From NCBI RefSeq assembly GCF_000524195.1, contig NW_020170386.1, positions 1,446,686-1,510,685 of the forward strand: DNA of 64,000 bases, given 5' to 3'. Of this stretch, positions 12,550 through 25,737 are shown one piece after another. The notes beneath the pieces are model-generated. The model was not told the origin of the DNA, did no database searches, and saw nothing but the letters and a program-made list of their open reading frames with translations. This stretch comes from Echinococcus granulosus. Taxonomy: Eukaryota; Platyhelminthes; Cestoda; Cyclophyllidea; Taeniidae. The stretch's first letter is position 1. The number at the start of each line of letters is the position of its first letter. The position numbers and the translations under genes were made by a program.

Positions 12550-15500
12550 TCACCCAAAAGAGTGGTGATTAGAGACATTTTGTTGCTGCTGGGATTGCAA
12601 CTGCTGCTGCACCTGGGCTTGGAGATATTGATGCTGTGCTTGCACCTAAAACAGAAGTGGTGATGGTTGCATTCTAAAAAAGCTTATTTGATGTAGCAAC
12701 ATAAAAAGGTTTAATAAAATGCAGGAATCAGAAGGGATACACAAAAAGGGACCTCCTTATACTTATCTGGTCAAAATTCATCGGGGTAAATTGGGGCGTT
12801 TTATTCGCCCTGAACCTAGAATATTCGTGGTCAATGTTGATGAGTTAACCGTGACGACTGAAGTATTTAGTGAAATACTTCAAATAACCACGGAATAAAT
12901 ACATGATAAGCTAAGCGACAATCATTAAGAGGTTATTCAAAGCAAATATGGCGTGAAAAAGCTATACCTGAACTTGAGCCTGGACCTGCTGTGCATGAAG
13001 AAATTGCTGTTGTTGTTGCTGCTGCTGTTGTGCATCCGAAGGATTATTGGGCTGTTGCTGCTGCTGGTAGACGCCAGCTGGGGACGAAGCAGTCCACCTC
13101 TGCTGTTGCTGTTGTTGTGCAGTCACGGCAGTCATTTGCTGGGACTGCGCCTGGACCTGTTGGGCCGGCGTAAAAGCTTGAATCATACCTAAAGAAGGAA
13201 AGGTAGGCATGAGTTACTCATTTTAACCAACAGATGAGCGACAAGGACTGCATAAAGTTTGGAATCACCAGGTAGCTGATGAGCGGCGGCATAAGCAGCG
13301 GAGAGCTGGTGGAGCTGTTGAGGATTGAGGGAATGTTGCTGCTGGCTGACGGTGGGGGAGACAGTTGAAGGAGGTGGTGCTGCTTGAGGAGTGGTGGGGG
13401 TGACAGCTGTGGGTGCGGATGAGGCAGTCGCCGTTGGGACCACAGAAAAAGAGGCACCGCTCGCATACATCATTTGTTGGTGTTGCTGGGCCGCGGCCGC
13501 CTGCTGCTGCTGGGCTACTGCTATTGCCGTCGCCTGATGTTGAGCTGCTGCGGCCGCTGCAGCCTGTTATACGAAGAGGGGAATTGAAACAATCACCGAT
13601 CTGCTTTTATCAAATGTGCATTACCTATCCCTTAAATCAGTAGTTTTTTTGGTAATTTTAAGTCGGAGCATTCAGCCAAGATGCACTGACTTTATTGTGG
13701 CCTGAGAAATAAGGAAAACTGACTGCCTTGAGCTATTAAATGCAAGAAATATGAACGCAGAACATAATCACAATAAATGGATATTCCGGAACAGCTCAAT
13801 CACTACCCGTTGGCTTTGATAATATCACTATACACTGTACAGCATACAGCATTGGACGACACGTAAATGAAATAAAGGCACTAAAAACATTACAATGAAA
13901 AACAGCTACACCTTTGATTAAAATTTAAGGTTATATTGCATAGTCCTTAGAGAGATGGACTGACGTGCGACTAGGAAGGAAGGCAGAATGACTGAGAAAT
14001 AGTGAGAGACCATGTAAATTACTGGCGAAAACTAACAATCAACTTCTCATTAAAACGCCCTATCCTGAGAAGGTAACTGGGACGCAGCAGAAACCATACC
14101 TAAATTGTCTCCACTTGAACAGATGTAATTTACTAAACACCCCCTTACACCTTGCGGTCGAGAATGTAAAACGGATCATTGGCCAAAAGGCACCGAGTGG
14201 GTCATTTCACCCTGCTTTTTCAGAATTTCATCGTCGGTTAGATAATCTCTATGCCATCTCAGCTTTTATAGGAGGATGTGCAAAAATATCCTAGATTATT
14301 TACTATTTTTCGACTGCCTCAATAGAGTTAATCGCCAAAAAAGCAGCAATAGACCATTCCTAATATTTCAGGCAATAGTAAAAAAAACCGCGAAAGATCA
14401 GACAGTCATGCGGATAAAAGCGCAAGAACACCTCTTTCATTTAAATGTTAAAGCCATCCAGTTACAATGTGATTTTACAGTTATAAAAAACATGAAAACA
14501 CAACTAATGCTAGTTACGCATATAGACCAAGTAAATCACGGTATATGACCACCAGAACCGTAAAGCCGTGCATAAAATTCCATAAAAATGGAAATATTCT
14601 CTCAACCGATGACACCCATATATGCATTAGCCAGGCCCTCTAAGACAAGCGTGAGCGCCAGCCACATCTAAAAAGTCAAAGGACAACGACTTGACATCAA
14701 GGTTTACGGCCCCGCACTCGAAGAAGCGCACAGGCTAGAGTCACACGCGCACATGTACAAACGTGGTGACTAAGTCAAGAGTTATTCATGATGGGACGCA
14801 CGCACGCACATGGGTTGGGGAGAAAGCAGGCGAGCGAACACACCAACGCTTGCATGCATGCACGCACCAAGGCCAAGCCTGTCCGTGTGGGTGCAACGTA
14901 CGCACGCAAGCGTCCAACTCAGGTGGACTTGGAAGAGACACACGCAAGCGTGCAGCGAGCGCGCATACGCACGCAAACGCACACACATTCAGGTATACGA
15001 TCGATAAAAGACAGACGAGGGAATAACGCGGGGCACGTCCATTTGGGTGCGTACGCACGCACGCACAAAGCACACAACTGTGCGAACGTGGGGATTGTCT
15101 CCGAACGAATTACTTTGACAAGCGTGCGAGCGCATGCACCAGGAGGAGAGGGGCGGGGAGAGGTAAAATTATCGTATAGCAACACAACACTGCAAATTAG
15201 TAGAACAGGGGAAGAAACCTCAGCGAGCAAAGGCAAAATTTGTGGTTAGAAGCGCAGACTTCATTGGTTTGCCCGTCATTCACTTAAAAATTACTCACAC
15301 CAAGCTTATCATAGCAAAAACTCGCTAACTGGTCCAGATATGTTAAAAGATATGACGAATTGGCACTGCAGACATAAACATTTAACCTGAGGCTAACTAG
15401 TAATTAATTCGCCAAAAAGTTTACATGTTGTGATTAGGTGTATGGCGATTCATAACGAGTTTAAAATTCAGTGCTCAATCATTTCCAAAATCATAGTAGA

Positions 15501-17075
15501 TGTGCAACAGGTGCATGAACAATAGCACATCAGCGCTTGAAGGCAACATCAACCATTTGCAAAATCGCTTACGGGGAGGCAATGTGATGGAGAAATGCTT
15601 ATAAGATATGCGTAGGGATTTTACCGAGATAGGTAATAGTCGGCACGCCCAAAGAACACTCATGGCTTTAAAAGCACAAATCAGGCAACTGTAATTTACC
15701 ATATGGAAGACAATAAAGCCAAACCATTCAAAAAATGAGGGAAAAGTCAGACAGATCTTGCATACTAAATAGAAATTATTGCCAAAAAACCTAGACAGAG
15801 GAGCAGTACCAAGGCTACGAAAAACAATAAGCAACAAGGAGTTGGAATAACCAAATCAACCATAAACAAAATGATAGTGAAAAGCATAGGAAAACTAGCT
15901 ATGTAAATCAGTTTCAGTGAACCTATTTAAAGTTTAGGAGATGAACTATTAACTAAAGGAACAACTTGGTTGTAGAAAGAGATCCCAATTGCAAGTCTGT
16001 TAACAAATAACATCTAAACCACCAGGCGTACCATAATGCGCGAAGAACATGTTATTTTAATTATTTCAACAAAACGTCCCCTCGTGGCTTTAGATCTGTG
16101 GACGAAAGACAGTGAAACGCTCAAAAATGATACTAAGTATAAAAAGGATAAGAACGAAAAGACAGCAAAACCCTACGACTCTCAATTACCTGCTGCTGCA
16201 ACTGGATTTGGTATTGGGCCTGCTGCTGTTGCAGCTGAAAATGCTGGGCAGCTTGGGTATATTGTTGATGGAGCTGAGCATTTTGGGCATGATAATGACC
16301 GGCCTGAATGCCGTTGTACTGCGCCATAATGCGTTGAGGCGACTGCTGCAAAAGCGCCGTATTTTGGACTAGAGAGCGTGACAATAAATGAAGGGGAAAG
16401 TACCTGTGAAACGTGGATTACACTGCATCTGTCTCTGAACTTGCGGAAATCCATAGGCACCCATCTGACCAAATCCCATAATTTGTGTTCCATTGTTACA
16501 CGCATTAATTTGACCATAGCTACCCATTGCATTGGGCCTCCGTGGCTGAGTAGCAGACTTCCTGACAAGAGCAGGAAGTGTCCGCTCTTCGGGCGGTTTA
16601 TCAGCATACTCAACAGCCTCAGAAATAACGTGGGATATGACCTCCTCAAGATGGGTAAGAGCTTCTTCGCTCGATTTTAAATGAGAATCATTCTCTAAAA
16701 GCAAAAGCCCTCATTATGTACATTCGAACGAGTACATTAAAGCCACCAAATTCTATTAGGAAAACAGGGATACGAAGACCAATGGACATCTCAAAGTTCA
16801 GGTACTTCCTCATATACGGCAACGTAGGCATGAGTAAATGAGCAATTAGTGCGGCAATATTAACTGGAAAAAATGTCAATAACCATGCACAGTTATGAAT
16901 TCGAGAATAGATTTAATGGTACAAAGATGCTCAGGAAGGCATGAAACAAAAATCAAAGGAGAACATCACACAGGTTACATTTGAATAATTCCCAAGCTAG
17001 AAATTGTCGGAGGTACGAACCTTGTAAGACGCTGTCAACGTGCTCAGACGTAACAGCCATCATAGCAAAAAGCAT
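12550..17075 (-). CDS. Glutamine/alanine-rich nuclear protein, possible transcription coactivator
   Basis: Exons in coding order are 17075-17021, 16694-16404, 16368-16190, 13563-13218, 13188-12968 and 12645-12550, ending in TGA. All junctions are GT/AG and phase-consistent. The product is about 390-395 residues depending on which ATG is used (17075, 17063 or 17060). The first 60 residues are acidic and look helical (VDSVLQENDSHL, LEEVISHVISEAVEYAD). The rest is low complexity: a Gly/Gln/Met stretch, poly-Gln runs, an Ala-rich run, a Pro/Thr/Ser/Val region and more poly-Gln to the C-terminus. This composition and length are typical of coactivators such as SS18 or Mediator tail subunits. The N-terminus only loosely recalls the SS18 N-terminal domain, so the family is unassigned. 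Two introns are tiny (29 and 35 nt) and one is 2626 nt. An AG acceptor a few bases upstream of the ATG could be a cis- or trans-splice site. Confidence 0.6.
14755..15145. repeat. degenerate GCAC/ACGC-rich low-complexity tract
   Basis: This tract lies inside the 2.6 kb intron of the Q-rich gene. It is built from irregular repeats of GCAC, ACGC and CACA units and is much richer in GC and CpG than the surrounding AT-rich intron. Open frames across it give low-complexity Cys/His/Arg/Thr translations in several frames at once, as expected of a repeat and not of coding sequence. Confidence 0.7.
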
Positions 17076-19718
17076 AGACCACCTAAATTTTTTACTGACG
17101 GCGCTGATGATATGAAGCGAAGCATTTAAACGCAAAACCGCTTTGCTGTTATTCCGATATTCCATCACGGTAGAAAAAAATTAAATGCAAAATCAGAACG
17201 ATGCGATTTATTTGCTAATTGTTTTGCTGAACATCTTAGTCTAAATGACACAACACCACCACAATTTGGGCCAAAATTTTGCAAATATATCTATTAAAAC
17301 ACTGATTCCATTGCTTAAGTGTGAATGGATATCTTCGAAAATACTCCTAAGTTTTGCCTCTACGCAAATCAGTTTGTAAGTAGAGGTGAATGTGTTAAAA
17401 CATCCAGTAGTCCACTACCAAAATTGTTGCAAGATCGGGATCCCTGCAAATGCAATAAACGCCCTGGTACCAGATGTCCTCTAAGGTACAGCCAATACAA
17501 TGTTGTGCCCGGTACCTGTTACCACTCATTTATGCTTAAATGAAGCCGAGATTATTCAAGTCAGTTCTTACGAGAAATAATACCGCAGGTAAACCGTTAG
17601 TGTACCAGTATAGTAAATGGACTGTGCCATAGAGTAGAATTTCAAACCACAGAATCCTCATGTAGCAAGCTTAGGCTTCTCTGAAAACGAAATAAGTACA
17701 CAATACTTAGGCAGAACATATGTACATACTCAACGTGCAGAAGGGTTGGTGGCTACTAACAAGGACCGGAGACCAGCCGAACCGGCCAGGTACAATGGCT
17801 AAGACAGAGTGGCCCTTTAACAAAACCGACAGTTATACATGCAATCAGCGTACTAAACCACATGTTTGTCGATACAAATACTCCAGAAGTGCTAAACCTA
17901 CTCAGCTATCTGTCAAGTTAGTTATGACAACAAGGTGAGATTTTGAAGAAAATGGGTTGTATCTGTTGTATTATGCTGCAATTCCTGATCGTTTATTGTA
18001 GTCTCTAAGCTTTCCCTGATTTAAAATAAGTAGAAGTGCACCAGCAATATATGGATGAGCTATGAGGCTATCAAAGCGATTGGGGGCCATACCGCTGATT
18101 GGGAGCAAATTCTGAGGAGTTTTAAGTACTTTAGTGGTTAAGCACCAAACTACCAAAATACCAATTCATTGACTTAGTCTCGCCTTTTGAACATCAACCT
18201 CGGCGACGGTGCGTTAGAAACTAGCTCGAAAAAGGAGCACCAATCACCGAATTTTCCTGCATGTGAGAAGGCATATGTTTTCAATGTTGATCGTAGATCT
18301 TGACAGTTCTATTATAGCTGGCCTTCCATCCACTTTGTGAGTACCACCGGGGGAAGAAATGCGTTAACTACGTACTACTTAAGGATGGACGATGCTCTAC
18401 AATTCTCTGAAAGCAGTGCTTTTCAATAAAAGACAAGAATTAAGGTAATTTAGCAGGGCTAACTTGTCAGTGCTGCCAAACCGTCTCTCTGGATTCCATT
18501 CAGCTGGTAGAAACCTGAAGGACGTTGCTGTTTCACGTTATTAACATTTTCATATGTGTGCCGTAGACAACTTCATCGGGGGTTTTTCCAAAGCCTTCAA
18601 GACCACTGTTACCTCGGTGGTTAATAACAATCTTTTAGAAAACAAAATTGAGAAAAGTCCCAAGAATGGACGTCATTTCTACCCTTCTGTTGCAGATCCT
18701 GCCATTCACAGTAGGCGGACTTATTCTGCACCGCCACCACTGCTCGCCTCGAGTCATCGCTAACGTCGTCATAAGCCAAAGGAGTGTAGGAAAACATGTT
18801 ACTAACGTACAAACAAATCGGGTAGCTATTACCATAGCACGACTACCGTAACGCAGAGCGGAATTACAGCCTGTGGGGAATGAAGTCTCCGCATGATTTA
18901 ACACACAATTAAGCAATACGGCATTACACCCCTACATCCATTTAAGAACGAAACATGTGTTGCCTTTAGACGATACCACTTTCGGCTCATGCAAAAAATG
19001 TTGTTTACATTTGAATTTCAAGTTCACGAACACTCCCCAGCACCTACATTGCGATCAATTGATGTATTTTTTGAACTGAACCGACCATTAACCCGTTAGG
19101 CACGGAAAGGACTAACATTGTTTTTAAAGTAATTTGCAACAGGCGTTGCTGAATGACAAATCCTTTTACAATGAAAACAACGAAATCCATTCGGCAACTA
19201 TGCAGCAATCACAGTCCCATAGAGGAAGGTACTGACCTGAGGCCTGTTTGCGGCTGACATGGAGAAACCAACCCTCCCAAAAATGACAACTACTAACGCT
19301 GACTTTGTTGAACTGAGGCTGTTTCCACCCACCCGAATGCAACTTAAATGCTTCACCTCGGTGCAGAGCATCTGACTAGAGCATGGTCGATACAGAGAAA
19401 TCGAAAATTACTTGGCCGATTCCTCTAAATTTCCATGTCCTCTACAACCCCCCCACAGAAAACAGTCTAGCATTGGTCACTTGCATCATAATTGCGTTCA
19501 ACAATTACTCAAAGATGGAATAGAACGTATATAAACAGGGTCAAGTAGGTGATCGCATCCAAAAAACACAGTCTGCAAGAAAAAAAGATCTCATGACAGC
19601 AATAAAGAGGACACAAGTCGGAAAGGTAATAAAATATAAAGGCACTTTTTACTGTAACGAAGTTGATTTCAAATTGGAAACATTGGCTTTCGGTTGAGGA
19701 ATGAGCGAATTTGGGGAC
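17076..19718. other. intergenic, no recognisable gene
   Basis: About 2.6 kb of mostly AT-rich sequence between the Q-rich gene and the EGF-domain gene. Open frames are short (up to about 90 codons), overlap on both strands and lack family motifs. It should contain the promoter of the Q-rich gene and the 3' untranslated region of the EGF-domain gene. I saw no clear poly(A) hexamer on the minus strand near 19500-19718. Confidence 0.4.
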
Positions 19719-20108
19719 CTATTTCGATGAAGCCACATGAAGTTGCTGATCAAGTGGGATCAAAAGGGGATCTGAACACTGTTTCCGATTCTTGAAGTAC
19801 AAATGAATGACAAGACAGGCGCATAATATCGTAAGTGATGCGAAGAGGCAGGCGAGGATGAAGTTAATGTCAGCCCGGCTCTTGGATCCTCCATGGCCAA
19901 CTCGGAACTCACAACGCTCACCAGCCCACAAGTGCTGCGGGCACAGGCATCCTACACACTGCGCCAGGCCGTAGGGATCCCGTGCGCATTCGAAGCAGGA
20001 GCCGCCATTGAAGCAAAACCTATTGCAATGACTCTGCTCTGATGCTTTCATCAGAAAAGCTGCCAAAATAGACAACACTACCAGAGTATTTTGCAAAAAT
20101 ATGCACAT
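19719..20108 (-). CDS. Small single-pass membrane protein with one EGF-like domain
   Basis: This is a single-exon frame of 129 residues starting at an ATG. Residues 1 to about 25 form a signal peptide (hydrophobic TLVVLSILAAFL core). Residues 27-68 hold a cysteine-rich module, CNRFCFNGGSC followed by LCPQHLWAGERCEF, which fits an EGF-like fold with an extra cysteine pair. A short linker leads to a transmembrane segment (INFILACLFASLTILCACLV) and a cytoplasmic tail of about 30 residues with a basic stop-transfer patch (KNRK). The organisation matches a type I membrane protein of the size of membrane-tethered EGF-family ligands. I do not recognise a named orthologue. Cestode surface proteins often carry cysteine-rich modules, but ligand, antigen or adhesion roles cannot be separated from sequence alone. 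There is no neighbouring operon partner. Confidence 0.6.
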   Translation of the reverse strand: MCIFLQNTLVVLSILAAFLMKASEQSHCNRFCFNGGSCFECARDPYGLAQCVGCLCPQHLWAGERCEFRVGHGGSKSRADINFILACLFASLTILCACLVIHLYFKNRKQCSDPLLIPLDQQLHVASSK

Positions 20109-23100
20109 TAGCACACATGCAGCATTGCACTTATTCGTTAGAGGACAACGTTACAAGAGGATGCTTGAATGAGCGGGTTGCATATAAGATATTGCACAAG
20201 CAGAGCAGGTGTTCACTCCTTAAAGTTAATAAGTAAGCAGGTCCGAAACCTATGGAAAGGAATGATATCGGTTTTCAATCACCCAAAGTATTTGGTAATT
20301 GTGAAACGCATAAGATTACAGATACTAGACACTATAAGGTGACATGGTCAAAATGTATCATGTGCAATGCTCTGGACGCTATTACGGCGGCGCACAGATT
20401 CACGGTGAGTGAATGGGAGCAAGAAACTAGTGGGTGCTGAGTCTCGAGATCAACGACGATCGGCATGTTACTGCACACCACTCTGGACTAGAAATTTGGC
20501 AGACGATATGCACCACCAAATTATTATGGAGGGTCGATACACTGTAACTACTTGCGCAGCAGAATGCAAAACAACATAACATCATCATTCGTGCACTTGC
20601 GACATTTCATTTATACCATAACATTTTATAGAGATGCCGATGACGAATTGAGCAAAATAAGATTCGCGTTCATATGGCTGGATAGATGGATATAAGGCAT
20701 AAAAGTTGTGATCAAAGAGAAAGGAACATATAAAAGCGCAAATGTCCAGCCTCATAAAGGAGCACAGTAAGAAATAATGGTTCTTATGAAAACGAAAAAT
20801 TTAAACAGTAAAACCATGAAGTACAGAAAGCCCTGATCACTGTCAGTAGACAGAAGATAAAACATATAAACAGCAACATAATGTAGGTCAATAGCCACTT
20901 AAAGGGACATTTAAGCGCTAGATAATTTTGAAAACCCATTATATGAAGTGGTTCCTGAATGAATGCAATTTGCGGAATAACATGACAATAAAAAAAATCG
21001 CAGCTAAGCTCCACAAAATACAAATTTAAAAAAGCGAAGCCCGAAACTTGCGTCAAAAAACCTCTTCCACAGATAAATGAGATGTCGGAAAACAGGTAGT
21101 TATGGCAAATTCAGAGCTATGTACTCTATGAAATTTAGGAGTGGGAACGAACCTTTGCAACTTCATCGACATCTAGGTAGGGGATCTCATTATCCAGTTT
21201 CGATAGCGATCCAAAAGATGATTTCTAATCGCCTCACTTTTACATCAAATAAAATAACCTATTTTCATATTATTCTATTATTGCGGAAGTATAAAGCTTT
21301 GAAGTAGGAAGGGAATATGGAGAATGCACTTCTAAATGAAGATGGAGAACGACTAGAAATCCTCTAATTTAAAATCGGGAAAAATATCATCTCAAATTAC
21401 CACCAGTTGAATAACTTCGATGAAGTGACAGTTTGATTTACTGAACAGATTCATATCAAACTACGCTAAAAATTGTATTCCCATTGATAACGCAAACTCC
21501 ATAATCGACTTCAACAAAATATGTTAGGAGATACAATCGCAAACGAAAAAAACACCGGACAAACCAGCTATCAGACTGTAGCTCTTGCGGACAAAAAAAG
21601 CGATAAATGAAACCGTATACCAATCAGGGTAAGAAAATTACTAGTACAATATGCATAAAGCCTTGTAAGATGTAAATGTCCCGAAGTTCAAAAAAGAGAG
21701 GATAAAATATGAAAAGTGTGCAAACTGATAACCCGAACCCCAAGATGAAAGGAAAACAAACAAGGCGCATTATATTTACTTTTTTTAAAAAAGGAATCTA
21801 CAAATACTAAGCTATTCCTAAAAACGGGCGTTTACGGTCTTATAAAGTCATAATAGAAGGTAATTCTAAGAAGACAATGAAAACGAAGTTAATAATGTTT
21901 AGAAATTTCGGGGTACAGATTGTGCATCAAATATAATTACCGTTTTTCGAGTGTTTTAGTAGGCCGAAAATGCAACATTCCATTAGTATTAGGCAATCAT
22001 ACCAAAAGAAAAGTGATATTTTTATTGAATTCTAAAATTTTGGCTGCAGCCATTAGCTAATTAAAACTGGCTTAGGATTCTCGTTGTATAAACATCGATT
22101 AGGCAATGCTAATCCACTCATTTAAGTGAAAGGCAAAATCCACGCAAAAAATAGCTTGTATCATAGATCAGAGTAGTGCGAGCATTTGTTCATCAAAGTA
22201 AAATTTGTGTAAGTGTCTAATACTTCAGTTTTCATTATTTACGTCTTTTTAAATCGTCTTTTGATATTATTGTGCAATGAGTTTAGCGCCGGTCTTTCGC
22301 TTGTGGTTTTCACATTGTTAAAGCGAGTAGAATGGCCAAATAGGGGCATTCCCCACTGATAACATCTTTAAAAGCGTAGTGATGAGATGAACACATGTTT
22401 AGATTGTAATACCATGGTGGTTTATCCCTCGGTGCTGGTGAGGTGCCACTTTTGAACTCTTGAATTTTAATTTTTGTACTTCGCTGGGTGGACCGGTCTT
22501 GGGGTCATGCCAGTAGCCCAAACACCTTTGCTGTGCTAAATACATATATTCTGCCCGAGTACTGTGTCTTCTTTTGTCTGCAGGGAAGTCTCGGGACCCT
22601 ACAAGATTGCACTTGTCCCTTGGGAACTGGTGACAGTTGTTCCGTAGCGATAATTGTGTTAACAAGACGCTTTTATTTAAAAATATGTACCACAACTGCA
22701 GGATGAGGCTCGTAGACCTCCTCTTCCCTGGTCCTCATAACCTTAGAACACCCAGGTTGATTTGGCTTCAACATGTTTATTAGGACAATTACGGAACTTG
22801 GGGTGGGCGTGGACGCGGAACCGCATCCGGGGTTGCGGAACGTTGACGCCTCAGTCACGAGGCTCGAATTGTCTACCCGCCTACCCTCTCAAAGGCACAT
22901 TAAAACTATACAAGCTATTGCACAATAGTTCGGATTAAACTCTTGGGTCTTATGTATTTGTATTTCCCATTACATCTGCAACAAATCTGTGCAGATCAAG
23001 TCAACACTGCCTTGAGTCAGCTTAAATTTCTATTAATGAGTTTGATTTTGCTGCGCGATTAAGGATTTAAAATTCGATAGCGTGACAAAAGCTGCACATA

Positions 23101-23218
23101 GTCGAAGGGTGTGTTATTTTTTCTTGCTTTATTTGCATGCCATGACCTTGCAGCCTCGTTTGGAATGTTCTCTGGTTAGTAGGCGATCTGGGTTTTCACT
23201 AACGTTGAGGGCTTTGTG
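20109..23218. other. intergenic, mostly AT-rich, with a GC-richer segment
   Basis: This interval of about 3.1 kb contains no gene I can support. Segment 22430-22900 is richer in GC than the rest and carries open frames of 60-98 codons on the minus strand, but their translations match no family I know and have no splice support. It may be a degenerate interspersed repeat. Promoter elements of PRXL2B should lie near the right end. Confidence 0.4.
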
Positions 23219-24495
23219 ATGGCCGTTGATTTGTTGAAGTTCGGTTCTTGCACTGTCTCAAATGTCGTAGATAAATCTACAGTGTCGGTGAAGTCATTTT
23301 GGGATGTGAGTCAGCTTGTGTGTTTGTATAATCATGAGTTTTAGTTTTGCCATACTTTGTTCATCTTGGCTCCTAAAGGCAATTAATATTTAGAGCAACA
23401 GATTATGACTATTACAAATTACTTCTCTTCGTTGTAAATATACATAGTTGGGTGGTTTGACTGCTTGTGCTAGGGTACACCTTGTGTGATTGCACTGCTC
23501 AGGCGTTTTGGATGTGCGTTCTGCCGGCTTCATGCTCTTGAATTGAGCCGGTTTCAGTCCGCTTTCCAAGCCAAGGGGGTTCGCTTAATTGGTATTGGAC
23601 ACGACACCGAAGGTGTTGAGGAGTTTAGAGAGGGACAGTTCTTTTCTGGCGGTAAGTTTTCATCAATGATACCTGTGGGTTGGATTTTTTAGCGCTTAAC
23701 ATCTAATAGTATATTGGCTATGAATTCGTGTTCCTTTGTAGGATTTAGTTCCCGTTTTTCTTACTAATTACTTGATGCTCATTAAAGTGCTTGTGCTCCT
23801 GGGGCTACTTTGAAGTATCTGTGCGTTTAGAGCTGTATTTGGACGAGAAGAAGGAAACCTACGCAGTCCTGGGCTGCGGAAGCGTAGGATTAGTTCCTGG
23901 AATGTTTTCGCTTATTCAAAGTGCTGGTAGAAACCTTATACGCGAAACAAAGGTATTCGTTAGCCTTTAATGACCTTGTCCCACTCTTATTCATGTACTT
24001 AATGTACTTCATTTCTAGGGAAAAAACGTTGTGGGCAATTTAAAAGGTGACGGATGGCAAACTGGTGGTCTGGTTGTGGTTGACAAAGGTAATTTGATCT
24101 CTGTGAACTAAGGAACTATTTCTTTGGGTTGTTCTTTGCAATCAAAATTTTTTGTATCCTTATGGAACTTACATAACAAACAACGGAGTTATTTTCCATA
24201 TTAAATAATGATTCTTTCTGTTTAAGCGGACCAATTTCTTTACATTAGTGTATTAGCTTAAGTTCCATAGAGGCAGGTGAAATATTGCTCTTGTCGAATA
24301 TGTGATTTTTGACAATTTTATCAAACCTCTGGAGTAACTCTTTTTGAAATTTCAGATGGTAGCCTATTGTACTTTTTCAAACAGACTAAGGTCACCGATA
24401 ATCCGGATTACGTTAAAATAAAGGAGTTATTCAACCTGAAGGAAGAAGATCTTGCTCCCCTAAAGGGTAACCAACCCAAAGCTGTGTGCAACTAA
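23219..24495 (+). CDS. PRXL2B: Prostamide/prostaglandin F synthase (peroxiredoxin-like 2B)
   Basis: This thioredoxin-fold oxidoreductase family reduces prostaglandin H2 or prostamide H2 to the F2-alpha products. Exons are 23219-23305, 23474-23651, 23831-23952, 24019-24088 and 24356-24495, with GT/AG borders and consistent phases. The protein is 198 residues, the same length as the human FAM213B product. The start MAVDLLKFGSC matches the family N-terminus. The redox motif is RRFGCAFCR with cysteines at positions 43 and 46. Further family blocks are VRLIGIG, GELYLDEKKETY, GNLKGDGWQTGGLVVV and LLYFFKQ. Both active-site cysteines are present and the chain is complete, so it is probably functional. 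The sequence is closer to PRXL2B than to the membrane-anchored PRXL2A, which has an N-terminal hydrophobic segment missing here. Activity on prostaglandins in this organism is inferred from the family only. Confidence 0.9.
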
Positions 24496-25690
24496 CACTA
24501 GAACCTGTTGCTTGTAGGTGTTAGTATTCACCTATTTTTTTGAGGACCTCTCTTTAGTCCCCCTTTTAATGTCGGACACTTCTAAATCTTACTCTAATTT
24601 TACTAAGTGCATACTCTTGCTCTTAAACTCTTGGATGGTGACTTGATAAAGTGCCAGTTTAGTAATTAGGACATGTAAGTTATCATTGATCCGCGTTTTA
24701 TCTTCACATGAGAGCCTTTGCATTAGCTACCTAAACGGCCAGGTTAACTGTGTCTGGTGACTGGCCTTCTTTAGTTTATTTAAATGTCGGAGCGTTCTTT
24801 GAGGGAAACTTTGATAGTCAATGAGAGTAAATCGACTGATAATTTCGCGTCGGCCATTGCTCCACTTTCATTCTTCCCTGGGTTTATTGCTCTGCATGCT
24901 ATTATCCAAGGGCACACTAGAAACTGTTAAATTGGAATGCAGATATATTATCGTGCCTTCCCGATTAATGGTAGAACTGACACCCTGCGAATAGTCCTCA
25001 TTTGGTTTGGGTTGTTATTTGGCGATTTTAGCCTTCTGCTACCAGGTTTTGTTGTGTCTTTCCTACTAGCTAGAAATTCAATAATAAATTTGTCCTCTCT
25101 TTCGGCCTCATTGATGCGATTGAGTTAAATGTATGGTGAAAGTACTTAACTGTCAGCACGACACCAATGAAAAGCAAAGTACGCGGGGTCGGGACGCAGG
25201 CTTTACCTAATGTCATTCGCTGACATAACCGGAAAAATCTACACTACTGTAAGATTACGTAGTAATAAACTGTGGCATTCAATAGATTTTAAATTCAGCA
25301 CTTTTAGGCTTCATTCCCGCCATTTCGGCATAAATGAATTGCCAATTTGTGTAGTCGTCGCACATGATTCTCGTTTAAGGCAATGTATTAATTTAACCGA
25401 TTTTACTCAACATGGTAGTTTGTGTTCTCATCTGATAGTTGTATGTAGCTACAAAGAAAGAAGAATTGGGTGGAAGCTTCTTTTGCGAAAAGTCTGGTAG
25501 TTGAGTAACCAGGCCTCATTTTAATCCGCAAACTAGTAGGAAGTTTAACATAAAAATCACTAGGCTGATTAAACGAAAACTACAGCACGATAAGCGAAAA
25601 TAGTGGAAGTGGTTGAGGTGTGTTCATAAATGTAGTTTACAAATATTCAACCCCCTGCAAAGCGGAGCACACTATATTTTGTTCAGTCCA

Positions 25691-25737
<47 letters not shown>

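Noticed and set aside
14763..15249. Several overlapping frames up to 153 codons, His/Arg/Thr rich
   Set aside because: All read the same GCAC repeat in different frames within an intron.
22399..22858. Two minus-strand frames of 98 and 61 codons in a GC-richer segment
   Set aside because: No known motif, no splice support; more likely a degenerate repeat or chance.
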